In this document: one piece after another, positions 35,339 to 44,006 of the stretch
Position numbering within the stretch: the stretch's first letter is position 1
Layout: each line of letters starts with the position of its first letter
Position numbers and translations under genes: made by a program
Assembly: GCF_021183625.1 (NCBI RefSeq)
Contig: NZ_CP089214.1
Coordinates: 1,488,001 to 1,552,000, forward strand
DNA length: 64,000 nt
Source: Nocardia asteroides
GTDB lineage: Bacteria; Actinomycetota; Actinomycetes; Mycobacteriales; Mycobacteriaceae
Reading direction: 5' to 3'
The notes under the pieces: model-generated
The model's input: only the letters and a program-made list of their open reading frames with translations
Database searches by the model: none
What the model was told of the DNA's origin: nothing

Positions 35339-36697
35339 TCAGGCCGCTCCTTCCGCGGCGGCCGCCGCGATCGCGCCGGGCCGCACGTACTCGGGTTTCG
35401 GCAGGCCGAGGTGGTCGCGGAGGGTGGTGCCGGTGTACTCGCGGCGGAAGACTCCGCGCCGGCGCAGGATCGGGACGACCCCGTCCACGAAGTCGTCGAA
35501 ACCGCCGGGCAGCACGTCCGGCATGAGGTTGAACCCGTCGGCGATCCCGCGATCCACCCAGTCCACGATGGCGTCCGCCACCTGCTCCGGCGTGCCGGTG
35601 ACGATCCGGTGCCCGGCCCCGCCCCCGAGCCGGTGCAGCAGCTGCCGCACGGTCAGGCTCTCCCGCCGCGCCAACCCGAGCGCGATCCGGTAGAAGGTCT
35701 GCGACCCCCCGGCCTCGTCCGGGTCCGCGAGCAGGTGCCAGGGCAGCGGTGCCTCCGGGACCAGCGCCTCGCGGTCGACCCCGAGCTGCTCGGCGAGCCG
35801 GTTCAGCGCGTACTCCGGCGGCACCAGCTCGGCGAGCAGCTGCCTGCGCCGCTCCGCCTCCGCCTCGGTGGAGCCGATCACGGTGGAGAGCCCGGGCAGG
35901 ATCAGCACGTGCTCGGGCCGCCTGCCGTACGCGGCGGCCCGCGCCTTGACGTCGCGGTAGTACTCCCCCGCCTCGTCCGCGGTCTGCGCGGCGGTGAAGA
36001 TCACCTCGCCGATCCGCGCGGCCAGCGCGCGGCCGTCGCTGGAGGCGCCCGCCTGCACGACCACCGGCTCGCCCTGCGGGCTGCGCGGGACGTTCAGCGG
36101 CCCGGCCACGTCGAGGAACTCCCCGGTGTGCTGCACCGGGTGGATCCGAGCCGGGTCGGCGAAGCGATGCGCGGCCTTGTCGCCGATCAGCGCGTCCGGC
36201 TCCCAGCTGTTCCAGAGCGCCCGCACCACCTCCACGAACTCCGCCGCGCGCCGATACCGCTCGGCGTGCGCGGGCTCGGCGTCCAGCCCGAAGTTGCGCG
36301 CCGGGCCCGCCCCCGCGGTGGTCACCACGTTCCAGCCGCCGCGCCCGCCGCTGAGCAGGTCGAGCGTGGCGAAGCGCCGCGCGACGTCGTACGGGTCGTT
36401 GTAGCTGGAGGAGAGCGTGGCGATCAGCCCGACCCGCTCGGTCGCGGCCGCCACAGCGGCCAGGATCACCGACGGCTCCAGCCCGTTGAACGGCCGGTAG
36501 CGCAGGTCGTCCCTGATCCCGGGGCCGTCGGCGAGGAAGATCGCGTCGAAGGTGGCCTCCTCGGCGCGCTTCGCGATCCGCAGGTAGTGCTCCAGCCCGA
36601 GGCTCGCCGCCGGCTCGGCGCCGGGGAACCGCCAGGAGCCGCCGAAGACGCCCGCGTTCAGGATGTTGACGTTGAGGTGGACCTCGCGGTGGCTCAC
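35339..36697 (-). CDS. LLM-class FMN-dependent monooxygenase, copy 2
   Basis: 452 residues from GTG 36697, overlapping the acyl-CoA dehydrogenase-like stop. Starts HLNVNILNAGVFGGSWRFPG; carries GRGGWNVVTTAG, RSPQGEPVVVQAGASSDGR and ends LRDHLGLPKPEY, all as in NtaA/DszA proteins. Diverged strongly from copies 1 and 3, so the three probably act on different substrates or steps. Confidence 0.88.
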   Translation of the reverse strand: MSHREVHLNVNILNAGVFGGSWRFPGAEPAASLGLEHYLRIAKRAEEATFDAIFLADGPGIRDDLRYRPFNGLEPSVILAAVAAATERVGLIATLSSSYNDPYDVARRFATLDLLSGGRGGWNVVTTAGAGPARNFGLDAEPAHAERYRRAAEFVEVVRALWNSWEPDALIGDKAAHRFADPARIHPVQHTGEFLDVAGPLNVPRSPQGEPVVVQAGASSDGRALAARIGEVIFTAAQTADEAGEYYRDVKARAAAYGRRPEHVLILPGLSTVIGSTEAEAERRRQLLAELVPPEYALNRLAEQLGVDREALVPEAPLPWHLLADPDEAGGSQTFYRIALGLARRESLTVRQLLHRLGGGAGHRIVTGTPEQVADAIVDWVDRGIADGFNLMPDVLPGGFDDFVDGVVPILRRRGVFRREYTGTTLRDHLGLPKPEYVRPGAIAAAAAEGAA

Positions 36698-37878
36698 GAC
36701 AGCTCCTCCGGCCTGCCGAGCGCGATGGCGTCGCGGCCGAGCTGGGCGAGCACCGCATCGCTCTGCGGGGTGTGGATGCGCCCGACCATGGCGTCCCGGT
36801 GGTGCCGCTCCAGCGGGTTCCGCCGGTCGAGGCCGGGGTTGCCGGTCAGGTCGAGCGCCGACTCGGTGACCCGGATGGCGGTCGCGGTGGCGACGTGCTT
36901 GGCCAGCCCGAACAGCGGCGACCGCTCCCCCGCGACCAGCGCCGCCACGCCCTGCCGGAGCAGCGCCCGGCTGGTCTGGATGGCGGCCTCGATCTCGCCG
37001 ACCCGGTCGTGGAAGCGCGGGACGGTGGCCAGCGGGGCGCCGAGCGCGGTCGGCACCCTGGTGTGCAGGTAGCGCACCAGCCAGTCCCTGGTGGCGATGG
37101 CGACGCCGTTGTAGTTCGCGGCGAGCAGCAGCGGCAGCGCCTGCCTGCCCGGCCGCGGCAGCGGCCTGCCCTTCGGGTCGCGCAGGTCGACTAAGCGAGC
37201 GTGCGGCACGACGGTGCCGGAGAACAGCACCGACTGGGTGTCGGAGGCGCGCAGCCCGAGGTGGTTCCAGGTCGGCAGCACCTCCCAGTCCCGCGCCGAG
37301 CGGTCCAGCAGGAAGGTGGCGATCTTCGGCTCCGGCTCGGCGGTGCTGGCGGTGACGGTGAACCAGCTCAGCCCGGAGATGCCGGTGGCGTACGCCTTCT
37401 CGCCGTCGATCCGCCAGTCGCCGGAGGCCAGCCGGGTCGCGGTGGTGGCGGGCAGCCCGCCGCGGGAGAGGCTGCCCAGCTCGCGCTCCACGTTGACGCC
37501 GTTGATCAGGGTGCCGTCGGTGGCGGCGCTGCGCAGCACCTGCTCGGCGAGCGCGCGCGGCCACGGGTTGTCCGGGTGCCGCAGCGCCAGGTGGTTGACG
37601 TAGTTCCACTGCAGGATCAGCCCGACCGACGGGTCGGCGGCGCCGATCCGCTCGATCACCTCGACCGCCTCGGCGATCCCCTTCCCCAGCCCGCCCAGCT
37701 CCACCGGGACGGTCAACGCCAGCACGCCGGTGGGGCGGAGCAGCTCGAAGGCGGCGGCCGGGAAGCGGCCGGCGGCGTCGTGCCCGGGGGCCAGCTCGGC
37801 GATCCGGGCCAGCGCGGCGGCGAAGGCGGCCTCGTCCAGGCCGTGCGGGGTCGCGACATCGATGATCGCGGTGCTCAT
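36694..37878 (-). CDS. Acyl-CoA dehydrogenase-fold flavin monooxygenase (DszC/SfnB-like)
   Basis: 394 residues. It has an acyl-CoA dehydrogenase fold: N-terminal helices, middle WRIDGEKAYATGISGLSWFTV, and a C-terminal helical domain with RVTESALDLTGNPGLDRRNPLERHHRDAMVGRIH. That last region is typical of the DszC/SfnB branch, which oxygenates sulfides, sulfoxides or sulfones with FMNH2 rather than dehydrogenating acyl-CoA. Placement between LLM monooxygenases supports a sulfur-compound role. A true acyl-CoA substrate is less likely. Confidence 0.8.
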   Translation of the reverse strand: MSTAIIDVATPHGLDEAAFAAALARIAELAPGHDAAGRFPAAAFELLRPTGVLALTVPVELGGLGKGIAEAVEVIERIGAADPSVGLILQWNYVNHLALRHPDNPWPRALAEQVLRSAATDGTLINGVNVERELGSLSRGGLPATTATRLASGDWRIDGEKAYATGISGLSWFTVTASTAEPEPKIATFLLDRSARDWEVLPTWNHLGLRASDTQSVLFSGTVVPHARLVDLRDPKGRPLPRPGRQALPLLLAANYNGVAIATRDWLVRYLHTRVPTALGAPLATVPRFHDRVGEIEAAIQTSRALLRQGVAALVAGERSPLFGLAKHVATATAIRVTESALDLTGNPGLDRRNPLERHHRDAMVGRIHTPQSDAVLAQLGRDAIALGRPEELS

Positions 37879-37879
37879 C

Positions 37880-39196
37880 TCACACTCCGGCGGTTGTCGT
37901 CTCGGGCGCGGGCAACCCGAGGTTGCCGCGCAGGGTCTCGTGCGCGTACTCGCCGCGGTAGACGCCGATCCGCACCAGCTCCGGCACCACGTGCTCGACG
38001 AAGGCGGGGAAATCGGCGCCGACGTCGCCGGGCATGACGGTGAAGCCGTCGGTGGCGCCGGACTCGAACCACTCCGCGATCCCGGCCGCCACCTGCTCCG
38101 GCGTGCCGACCACCAGCCGGTGCCCGGCCCCACCGGCGAAGCGGTGCACCAGCTCCAGCGCGGTGTGCGGCCGCTGCCGCAGCAGCGCCAGCGTGCCCGC
38201 GCCGAACCCGGCCGAGCGCGCCGCCGCCTCGCCGACGGTCTCCGGGGTGAGCACGGTCTCCGGCTCCAGCGAGCCCGCGGGCAGCCCGAGCTGGGCGGCG
38301 AGCTGCTCCAGCGCGGGCCGCACCGGAATGGTCTGCCGCAGCTCGGCTTCGCGCTCCTTCGCCTCGGCCTCGGTGCCGCCGATCACCACCACCAGCCCGG
38401 TGGAGACCCGGATCGACTCCGGGTCGCGCCCGGCGTCGGCGGCGTGGCCGCGGAGTTCGGTGCGCAGCGCGCGGGCCAGCTCGGGGATCTGCGCGGCGGC
38501 GAAGACCAGGTCGGCGGTGCGCCCGGCGAGCCGCTTGCCGCCGGGCGAGGCGCCCGCCTGCACCACCAGCGGCCTGCCCTGCGGCGAGCGCGGCAGCGGC
38601 AGCGCGCCCGCCACCGCGAAGAATTCGCCGCGGTGCGCGGGCGGGTGGATGCGCTCGGGGGCGGCGAAGCTGCCCGCGGGGTCGCCGAGCAGGGCGTCCG
38701 GCTCCCAGCCGTCCCACAGTGCCGTCACCACCTCGACGAACTCCGCCGCCCGCCGGTAGCGCAGCTCCTTGTCCGGGTGCTCGTCGAAGCCGAAGTTGGC
38801 GGCCGCGGCGGCCTGCTGCGTCGTCACCACGTTCCAGCCCGCCCGGCCGCCGGTCAGGTGGTCGAGGCTGAGGTAGCGCCTGGCCAGCGACCAGGGCTGC
38901 TCGAAGGTGGTGGAGGCGGTGGCGATCACGCCGATGTGCGTGGTGCTCGCTGCGGCGTCGGCCAGCATGACCACCGGGTCGAGGCCGAGCCCGGGCGCGT
39001 TGGCGATATCGGGGGCGATCGCCGGGCTGTCGCCGACGAAGACGGCGTGCAGCGCGGCGGACTCGGCGAGCTGGATGAGCCGGCGGAAGTGCTCGGCGTC
39101 CACGAAGGCGCGCGGGTCGTTGCCCGGCAGCCGCCAGGCGCCGCGGAAGTGGCCTGGCGTCAGCAGCGAGATGTTCACGTGCAGTGATCGAGTCAT
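37880..39196 (-). CDS. LLM-class FMN-dependent monooxygenase, copy 3
   Basis: 438 residues, first gene of the operon. Starts LHVNISLLTPGHFRGAWRLPG; motifs GRAGWNVVTTQQ, RSPQGRPLVVQAGASPGGKR, and end GNLGLPAPE. Same NtaA/SnaA/DszA family as the two downstream copies. One base separates it from the DszC-like gene. Expression is probably set by the promoter at 39238-39267 and the neighbouring LysR protein. Confidence 0.88.
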   Translation of the reverse strand: MTRSLHVNISLLTPGHFRGAWRLPGNDPRAFVDAEHFRRLIQLAESAALHAVFVGDSPAIAPDIANAPGLGLDPVVMLADAAASTTHIGVIATASTTFEQPWSLARRYLSLDHLTGGRAGWNVVTTQQAAAAANFGFDEHPDKELRYRRAAEFVEVVTALWDGWEPDALLGDPAGSFAAPERIHPPAHRGEFFAVAGALPLPRSPQGRPLVVQAGASPGGKRLAGRTADLVFAAAQIPELARALRTELRGHAADAGRDPESIRVSTGLVVVIGGTEAEAKEREAELRQTIPVRPALEQLAAQLGLPAGSLEPETVLTPETVGEAAARSAGFGAGTLALLRQRPHTALELVHRFAGGAGHRLVVGTPEQVAAGIAEWFESGATDGFTVMPGDVGADFPAFVEHVVPELVRIGVYRGEYAHETLRGNLGLPAPETTTAGV

Positions 39197-39237
39197 GGGC
39201 TTCCGTCTGGTCGGCGGGTACGGAGACGAGTGCCGCC

Positions 39238-39267
39238 AGTATCGGAAGTCATCCGTTCCACGAACAA
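39238..39267 (-). promoter_or_regulatory. Promoter of the flavin-monooxygenase operon
   Basis: Read on the minus strand: TTGTTC (39267-39262), 18-base spacer, GATACT (39243-39238), about 40 bases before the first start codon. A fair sigma-70-type match in an otherwise GC-rich area. Confidence 0.5.
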
Positions 39268-39308
39268 GGCAGCGGCTCTACGACAATCGTTCAGTTTTTC
39301 TCGACCGA

Positions 39309-39326
39309 GTTGCGAATGGGCACAAC
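39309..39326. promoter_or_regulatory. Candidate LysR-type binding site GTTG-N10-CAAC
   Basis: A perfect interrupted dyad of the LysR T-N11-A kind lies about 42 bases upstream of the -35 hexamer of the monooxygenase operon, where activators of this family bind. The lysR gene reads toward it from 46 bases away. Confidence 0.5.
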
Positions 39327-39371
39327 GGAATTCCCGTTCTGCCCGGGGCAGGCGGGTCGGGCGGCGAGGGG

Positions 39372-40277
39372 TCAGGAGGCGAGCCGGCTCGGCATCGCCA
39401 CCGTGCGCAGGGTGCGGATGGCGGCGGCCACCGCGGGCCGCTCGGCCGAGGCCTGCCGGTAGGTGACCCCGATCCGGCGGGTGCTCTCCACGATCGGGCA
39501 GGCGACCAGCGAGCGATGCTCGGGAGACACCGACATCTCCGGCACGATCGCCACCCCGAGGCCGTGCGCCACCATCTCCGCCATGGCGGTGAAGCTGCCG
39601 CTGCGATGCTGGATCCGGGGCGCGAAACCGGCCTCCCGGCAGGCGAACATCACCGACGCGATCGAGGGCGCGCCGTCCCGCGCGGCGATCCAGTCCGCGT
39701 CCCGCACCGCGCCGAGACCGTGCTTGCGGGCCTGTTCGCGCAGGCCGGTGGGGGCGAGCAGGACCAGCGGGTCGCTGTAGAGGAACTCCGAGGTGAGCCC
39801 GAGCGGCAGGTCCTTGGTCCCGAACGAGTAGGCGTAGGTGATGGCCAGATCGACCTCCTGGCGCCGCACCGCGGGCACCGACTCGACCGGCATGAGATCC
39901 ACCACCCGGACCTTGAGCCCCGGGTACTCGGCCATCAGCCGGGCCGCCGCGGGCAGCGCGAGCCGGGTCTGCGCGGTGCGGAAGGTGGCCAGGGTGAGCA
40001 CCCCGGTCACCTTCTCCGCGGTGGCGGCCACCGCCGACTCGGCCTCCTCCAGCGCCGCGATGATCCGCGACGTGTGGTCGACCAGCACCCGGCCCGCGTA
40101 GGTCAGCCGGAGCACCCGGCCCTCGCGGCGGGTGAGCACGGTTCCCACCTCGTCCTCCAGGATCCGGAGCTGCTGCGAGACCGCGGAGGTGGTGATCCCG
40201 TGCAGCTCCGAAACCGCCGTCATAGTGGCGCGCTCGGAGAGGTCGCGCAGCAGGATCAGCCGCCGGATGTCGTACAT
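39372..40277 (-). CDS. LysR family transcriptional regulator
   Basis: 301 residues. N-terminal winged HTH (LRDLSERATMTAVSELHGITTSAVSQQLRILEDEVGTVLTRREG) and a periplasmic-binding-like effector domain (VTGVLTLATFRTAQTRLALPAAARLMAEYPGLKV). It stands between the ABC importer and the monooxygenase operon, same strand as both, and probably activates the latter in response to substrate or sulfur/nitrogen state. Confidence 0.88.
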   Translation of the reverse strand: MYDIRRLILLRDLSERATMTAVSELHGITTSAVSQQLRILEDEVGTVLTRREGRVLRLTYAGRVLVDHTSRIIAALEEAESAVAATAEKVTGVLTLATFRTAQTRLALPAAARLMAEYPGLKVRVVDLMPVESVPAVRRQEVDLAITYAYSFGTKDLPLGLTSEFLYSDPLVLLAPTGLREQARKHGLGAVRDADWIAARDGAPSIASVMFACREAGFAPRIQHRSGSFTAMAEMVAHGLGVAIVPEMSVSPEHRSLVACPIVESTRRIGVTYRQASAERPAVAAAIRTLRTVAMPSRLAS

Positions 40278-40377
40278 GGAACCCTCGTTTCGCTGGCGTC
40301 GGAATTCAGTCTCCGGTCCGGCGACGGTTCAGAAAATCCTTACGATCAGGGCGATTCTGTGCAGCCCGGCTCCAGGG

Positions 40378-42141
40378 TCAGACCGCGATCGGCACCGCCC
40401 GCTCCCCGGGCACCGCCGCCAGCAGGGTGCGGGTGTACTCCTGCTCGGGGCGCTCGAAGACCCCGGCCACGGCGCCGGACTCCACCACCCGGCCCGCGCG
40501 CAGCACCGAGACGTCGTCGGCGATCAGCCGGACCACGCCGAGGTCGTGCGTGATGAACAGGTACGTGAGCCCCTGCGCCGCCTGCAGCTCGACCAGCAGC
40601 CGCAGGATCTGCGCCTGCACCGAGACGTCGAGCGCGGAGACCGCCTCGTCCAGGACCAGCAGCCGCGGCCCGGCCGCCAGCGCGCGGGCCAGCGCGACCC
40701 GCTGCCGCTGGCCGCCGGAGAGCTCGGCCGGGCGGCGCCGCAGGTGCTCGGGCGCCAGTGCGACGGCGTCGAGCAGCTCGGCGGCGCGCTCGCGGCGGCG
40801 GCGCCGGTCGGACTCGATGCCGAACGCCTGCAGCGGCTCCGACACGATGCGCTCGACGGTGTAGCCGGGGTCGAGCGAGCCGAACGGATTCTGGTGCACG
40901 AACTGGATCTCCCGGCGCAGCTCGCGCGGGCGGCGCCGGGCGAGCCCGGCCCGGCCGGTGATCGGCACCGGGGCGCCGTCGAAGCGCAGTTCGCCGGAGT
41001 CGGCGGTGCCGTGGCCGACCACGATCCTGGCCACGGTGGACTTGCCCGCGCCGGACTCGCCCACCAGGGCGTGCGTCGATCCGGCCCGCACGCTCAGCGC
41101 CACCTCGTCCACCGCCCGGAGCGCGCCGAACGCTTTCGCCAGGTTTCGGGCCTCCAGCAGCGCGCGGGAGTCCCGCTCCGCCGCAGTGACCTTCGTGAGC
41201 GGCGGCGCGGTGTGACCGCCGTCCGCTGTCCGGCGGCCCGGCCGCACGATGACGGCCGGCTCGGCCCCGGTGCGCCCGGCCCCGGCAGGCTCGAGCCGGT
41301 CGGTCCGGCCCGGCCCCTGCGGCTCCAACCGCCCGCGGTGCGCCGCGGGGGCGGCGGCGATGAGGGCGCGGGTGTACTCCTCGCGCGGCGCGGCGAGGAT
41401 CTCGCGCACCGGCCCCTCCTCGACCACCCGCCCGCGCTGCATGACGATGAGCCGGTCCGAGCGCTCCGCGGCGACGCCGAGATCGTGCGTCACCAGCAGC
41501 ACGCCCAACCCGAGCTCGCCGCGCAGCGCCGAGAGGTGGTCCAGGATCCGCTTCTGCACCGTGACGTCGAGCGCCGAGGTCGGCTCGTCGGCGACGAGCA
41601 GCTTCGGGTCGTTGGCCAGCGCGATCGCGATCAGCACCCGCTGCTTCATCCCGCCGGAGAGTTCGTGCTGGTAGCGCGGGTAGATCTGCTCCGGCTCGCG
41701 CAGCCCGGCCAGCTCCAGCTTGGCCAGCGCGATCCGCCGTGCCTCGGCGGCGCTCACCTTCCGGTGCAGCCGGATCGCCTCGGCCACCTGCACCCCGACC
41801 CGCTTGACCGGGTTCAGCGAGGTCCCCGGATCCTGCGGCACGAACCCGGCGAACGGCCCGCGCAGCGTGCTCAGCCTGCGATCACCCCAGCCGGAGATCT
41901 CCGCTCCGCCGAGTTCGAGTGCCCGCGCCCGCACGGTGGCGGTGCCGGGGAGCAGCCGCAGCGCGGCGTGCACGGTCGTGCTCTTGCCCGACCCGGATTC
42001 ACCGACCACGGAGACGAATTCGCCCGGCCGCACGGTGAGCGAGACCCCGCTCACCGCGCGCACCGGCGCACCGCGACCGGGGGTCGCGTACTCCACCGCC
42101 AGGTCCGCGACGCGCAGCAGGGGCTGATCATGGACTGTCAC
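40378..42141 (-). CDS. Fused Dpp/Opp-type ABC ATPase (DppD-DppF in one chain)
   Basis: 587 residues from GTG 42141 (overlapping the permease stop). Two complete ABC cassettes: Walker A GESGSGKST (about 47-55) with LSGGMKQR and VADEPTSALDVT, then GESGAGKST (about 360) with LSGGQRQR and LDEAVSALDVS. A Pro/Arg-rich linker of about 70 residues joins them. It energises the adjacent oligopeptide/nickel-class importer. Confidence 0.92.
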   Translation of the reverse strand: MTVHDQPLLRVADLAVEYATPGRGAPVRAVSGVSLTVRPGEFVSVVGESGSGKSTTVHAALRLLPGTATVRARALELGGAEISGWGDRRLSTLRGPFAGFVPQDPGTSLNPVKRVGVQVAEAIRLHRKVSAAEARRIALAKLELAGLREPEQIYPRYQHELSGGMKQRVLIAIALANDPKLLVADEPTSALDVTVQKRILDHLSALRGELGLGVLLVTHDLGVAAERSDRLIVMQRGRVVEEGPVREILAAPREEYTRALIAAAPAAHRGRLEPQGPGRTDRLEPAGAGRTGAEPAVIVRPGRRTADGGHTAPPLTKVTAAERDSRALLEARNLAKAFGALRAVDEVALSVRAGSTHALVGESGAGKSTVARIVVGHGTADSGELRFDGAPVPITGRAGLARRRPRELRREIQFVHQNPFGSLDPGYTVERIVSEPLQAFGIESDRRRRRERAAELLDAVALAPEHLRRRPAELSGGQRQRVALARALAAGPRLLVLDEAVSALDVSVQAQILRLLVELQAAQGLTYLFITHDLGVVRLIADDVSVLRAGRVVESGAVAGVFERPEQEYTRTLLAAVPGERAVPIAV

Positions 42142-43007
42142 TTCTGCTCTCCCAACGAACGGCCGATCCGGTTGGTGGACAACACGACCACCGCGATGAG
42201 CACCCCGGGCAGGATCGAGATCCACGGGTAGGTGGCGAGGTAGTCGCGGCCCTCGGCCACCGCGAGCCCCCACTCCGGCTGCGGTGGCGGGGCGCCGTAG
42301 CCGAGGAAACCGAGCGCCGCGACGGCGAGCACCGCCGACCCGCACTCCAGCGCGGCCAGCGCCAGCACCGGGGAGAGCGAGTTCGGCAGCACGTGCCGGA
42401 ACACCACCCGGCCGAACCCGGCGCCGGAGCCGTAGGCGGCCTCCACGAAGTCGGTGTCGGTCACCTTGAGCACCGCCGAGCGCATCACCCTGGCGAACGC
42501 GGCCACCGCCGAGATGCCGACGGCCATCGCGATATTGACGGTGCCGTAGCCGAGCGCGGTGACCACGGTCATGGCGAGCAGCAGCCCGGGGATGGCGAGC
42601 AGGATGTCGACGAAGCGCATGACGATCGCGTCCACCCGGCCCCCGACGAAGCCGCTGAACAGCCCGACCAGCGCACCGAGCACGAAGCCGATGGCGACCG
42701 CGAGCAGCGTCGCGCTCACCGTGGTCCCGGTGCCGTGGATGGCGCGGGCCAGCAGGTCGCGGCCGAGCCGGTCGGTGCCGAACGGGTGCGCGAGGCTCGG
42801 CCCGAGGAAGCTGGCGTCGGAGTCGCCCTCGTTCGGGTCGTGCGCGGTGAACCAGGAGGGCGCGACGGCCCAGGCCAGCACCACCAGCACGATCAGCCAG
42901 GCCAGCGCGAGGCCGGGCGCGGCCACCGCGGCGCGCGCCGCCCGGCGCACCGCGCCCGGGATCCGCGGCGGCGCGAAGGCCGGGGCGGGAAGGTCGGATA
43001 CCGCCAT
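42138..43007 (-). CDS. ABC importer permease, DppC type
   Basis: 289 residues, about six helices. The N-terminal segment before the first helix plus GTDRLGRDLLARAIHGT and EAAYGSGAGFGRVVFRHVLPNS (EAA loop contacting the ATPase) define the DppC/OppC class. Second permease of the importer. Confidence 0.9.
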   Translation of the reverse strand: MAVSDLPAPAFAPPRIPGAVRRAARAAVAAPGLALAWLIVLVVLAWAVAPSWFTAHDPNEGDSDASFLGPSLAHPFGTDRLGRDLLARAIHGTGTTVSATLLAVAIGFVLGALVGLFSGFVGGRVDAIVMRFVDILLAIPGLLLAMTVVTALGYGTVNIAMAVGISAVAAFARVMRSAVLKVTDTDFVEAAYGSGAGFGRVVFRHVLPNSLSPVLALAALECGSAVLAVAALGFLGYGAPPPQPEWGLAVAEGRDYLATYPWISILPGVLIAVVVLSTNRIGRSLGEQK

Positions 43008-43010
43008 CGT

Positions 43011-44006
43011 TCAGTCCTCCCTGTCGGCCGCGGTCGCGGCCTTCTCCGCCGGGGCGGCGCCGACCGCGAAGCGGGCCCGCAGCCGCGGGTCCAGCACCGG
43101 GTAGATCAGGTCGACCGCCAGGTTCACCAGCACGAAGACCAGCGCGGCGAAGACCACCACCGCCTGCACCAGCGGGACGTCCTGGGTGCGCACCGCGGTC
43201 TCGGTGAGCCGGCCGAGCCCGGAGCGGGAGAACACGGTCTCCACGATCACGGTGCCCGCCAGCAGGTTCCCGAAGGTCACCCCGGCGATGGTGAGCGCGG
43301 GCAGGCCGGCATTGATCAGCACGTCCCTGGTGAGCACCCGCCAGCGGGTGCTTCCCTTGGCCACCGCCACCGTCACGTACCCGGCGCGCAGCCCCTCCTC
43401 CAGGTTGTTCACCAGCAGCTGCGCGATCGGCGCCGCGACCGGGACGGCCAGCGTCACCGCGGGCAGGATCAGGGTGTCCAGCCCGCCGTTGCCGATCGGC
43501 GGGAACCAGCCCAGCTGGAACGAGAAGACCTGCAGCAGCGCCAGCCCGACCAGGAACACCGGCACCGAGACACCGGCCGCGGGCAGCGTGGTGATGAAGT
43601 TCGCCAGCCGCCTGCTCCGGGTCGATGCCGCGGTGAGCGCGATCGCGAAGGCGAGCAGCACCGCCAGCAGCAGCGCGAGCCCGGAGAGCACCGCGGTCTG
43701 CGGCAGCACCGAGAGCAGCAGCGGCCAGACCGGCTCGCCGCTGCGGGTGGAGACCCCGAAGTCGCCCTGCGCGGCGTCGAGCAGCCTGGTCAGGTACTGG
43801 CCGGCGAGGTGCCCGTCGAGGCCGTAGTACTCGCGCGCGTTCGCCTTGTCCGCCGCGGAGATCATCTCGCTCTCGTTCGGGTCGAAGAGCAGGTCGACCG
43901 CGTCGTAGGGCAGGACGTAGAGCAGCACGAAGGTCACCGTGTAGGCGCCCCACACCACGAACACCGCCTGCGCGACCTTCGCCGCCAGGTACCTGAGCAC
44001 GGCCAC
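43011..44006 (-). CDS. ABC importer permease, DppB type
   Basis: 331 residues from GTG 44006, sharing one base with the binding-protein stop. Typical DppB/OppB: first helix VAQAVFVVWGAYTVTFVLLYVLP, YYGLDGHLAGQY, and the EAA-like loop TVAVAKGSTRWRVLTRDVLINAGLP. Forms the channel with the DppC protein. Confidence 0.9.
   Translation of the reverse strand: MAVLRYLAAKVAQAVFVVWGAYTVTFVLLYVLPYDAVDLLFDPNESEMISAADKANAREYYGLDGHLAGQYLTRLLDAAQGDFGVSTRSGEPVWPLLLSVLPQTAVLSGLALLLAVLLAFAIALTAASTRSRRLANFITTLPAAGVSVPVFLVGLALLQVFSFQLGWFPPIGNGGLDTLILPAVTLAVPVAAPIAQLLVNNLEEGLRAGYVTVAVAKGSTRWRVLTRDVLINAGLPALTIAGVTFGNLLAGTVIVETVFSRSGLGRLTETAVRTQDVPLVQAVVVFAALVFVLVNLAVDLIYPVLDPRLRARFAVGAAPAEKAATAADRED

Noticed and set aside
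42142..43953. Minus-strand extension of the fused ABC ATPase through both permease genes
   Set aside because: Other-frame shadow; ATPase start GTG overlaps the permease stop.
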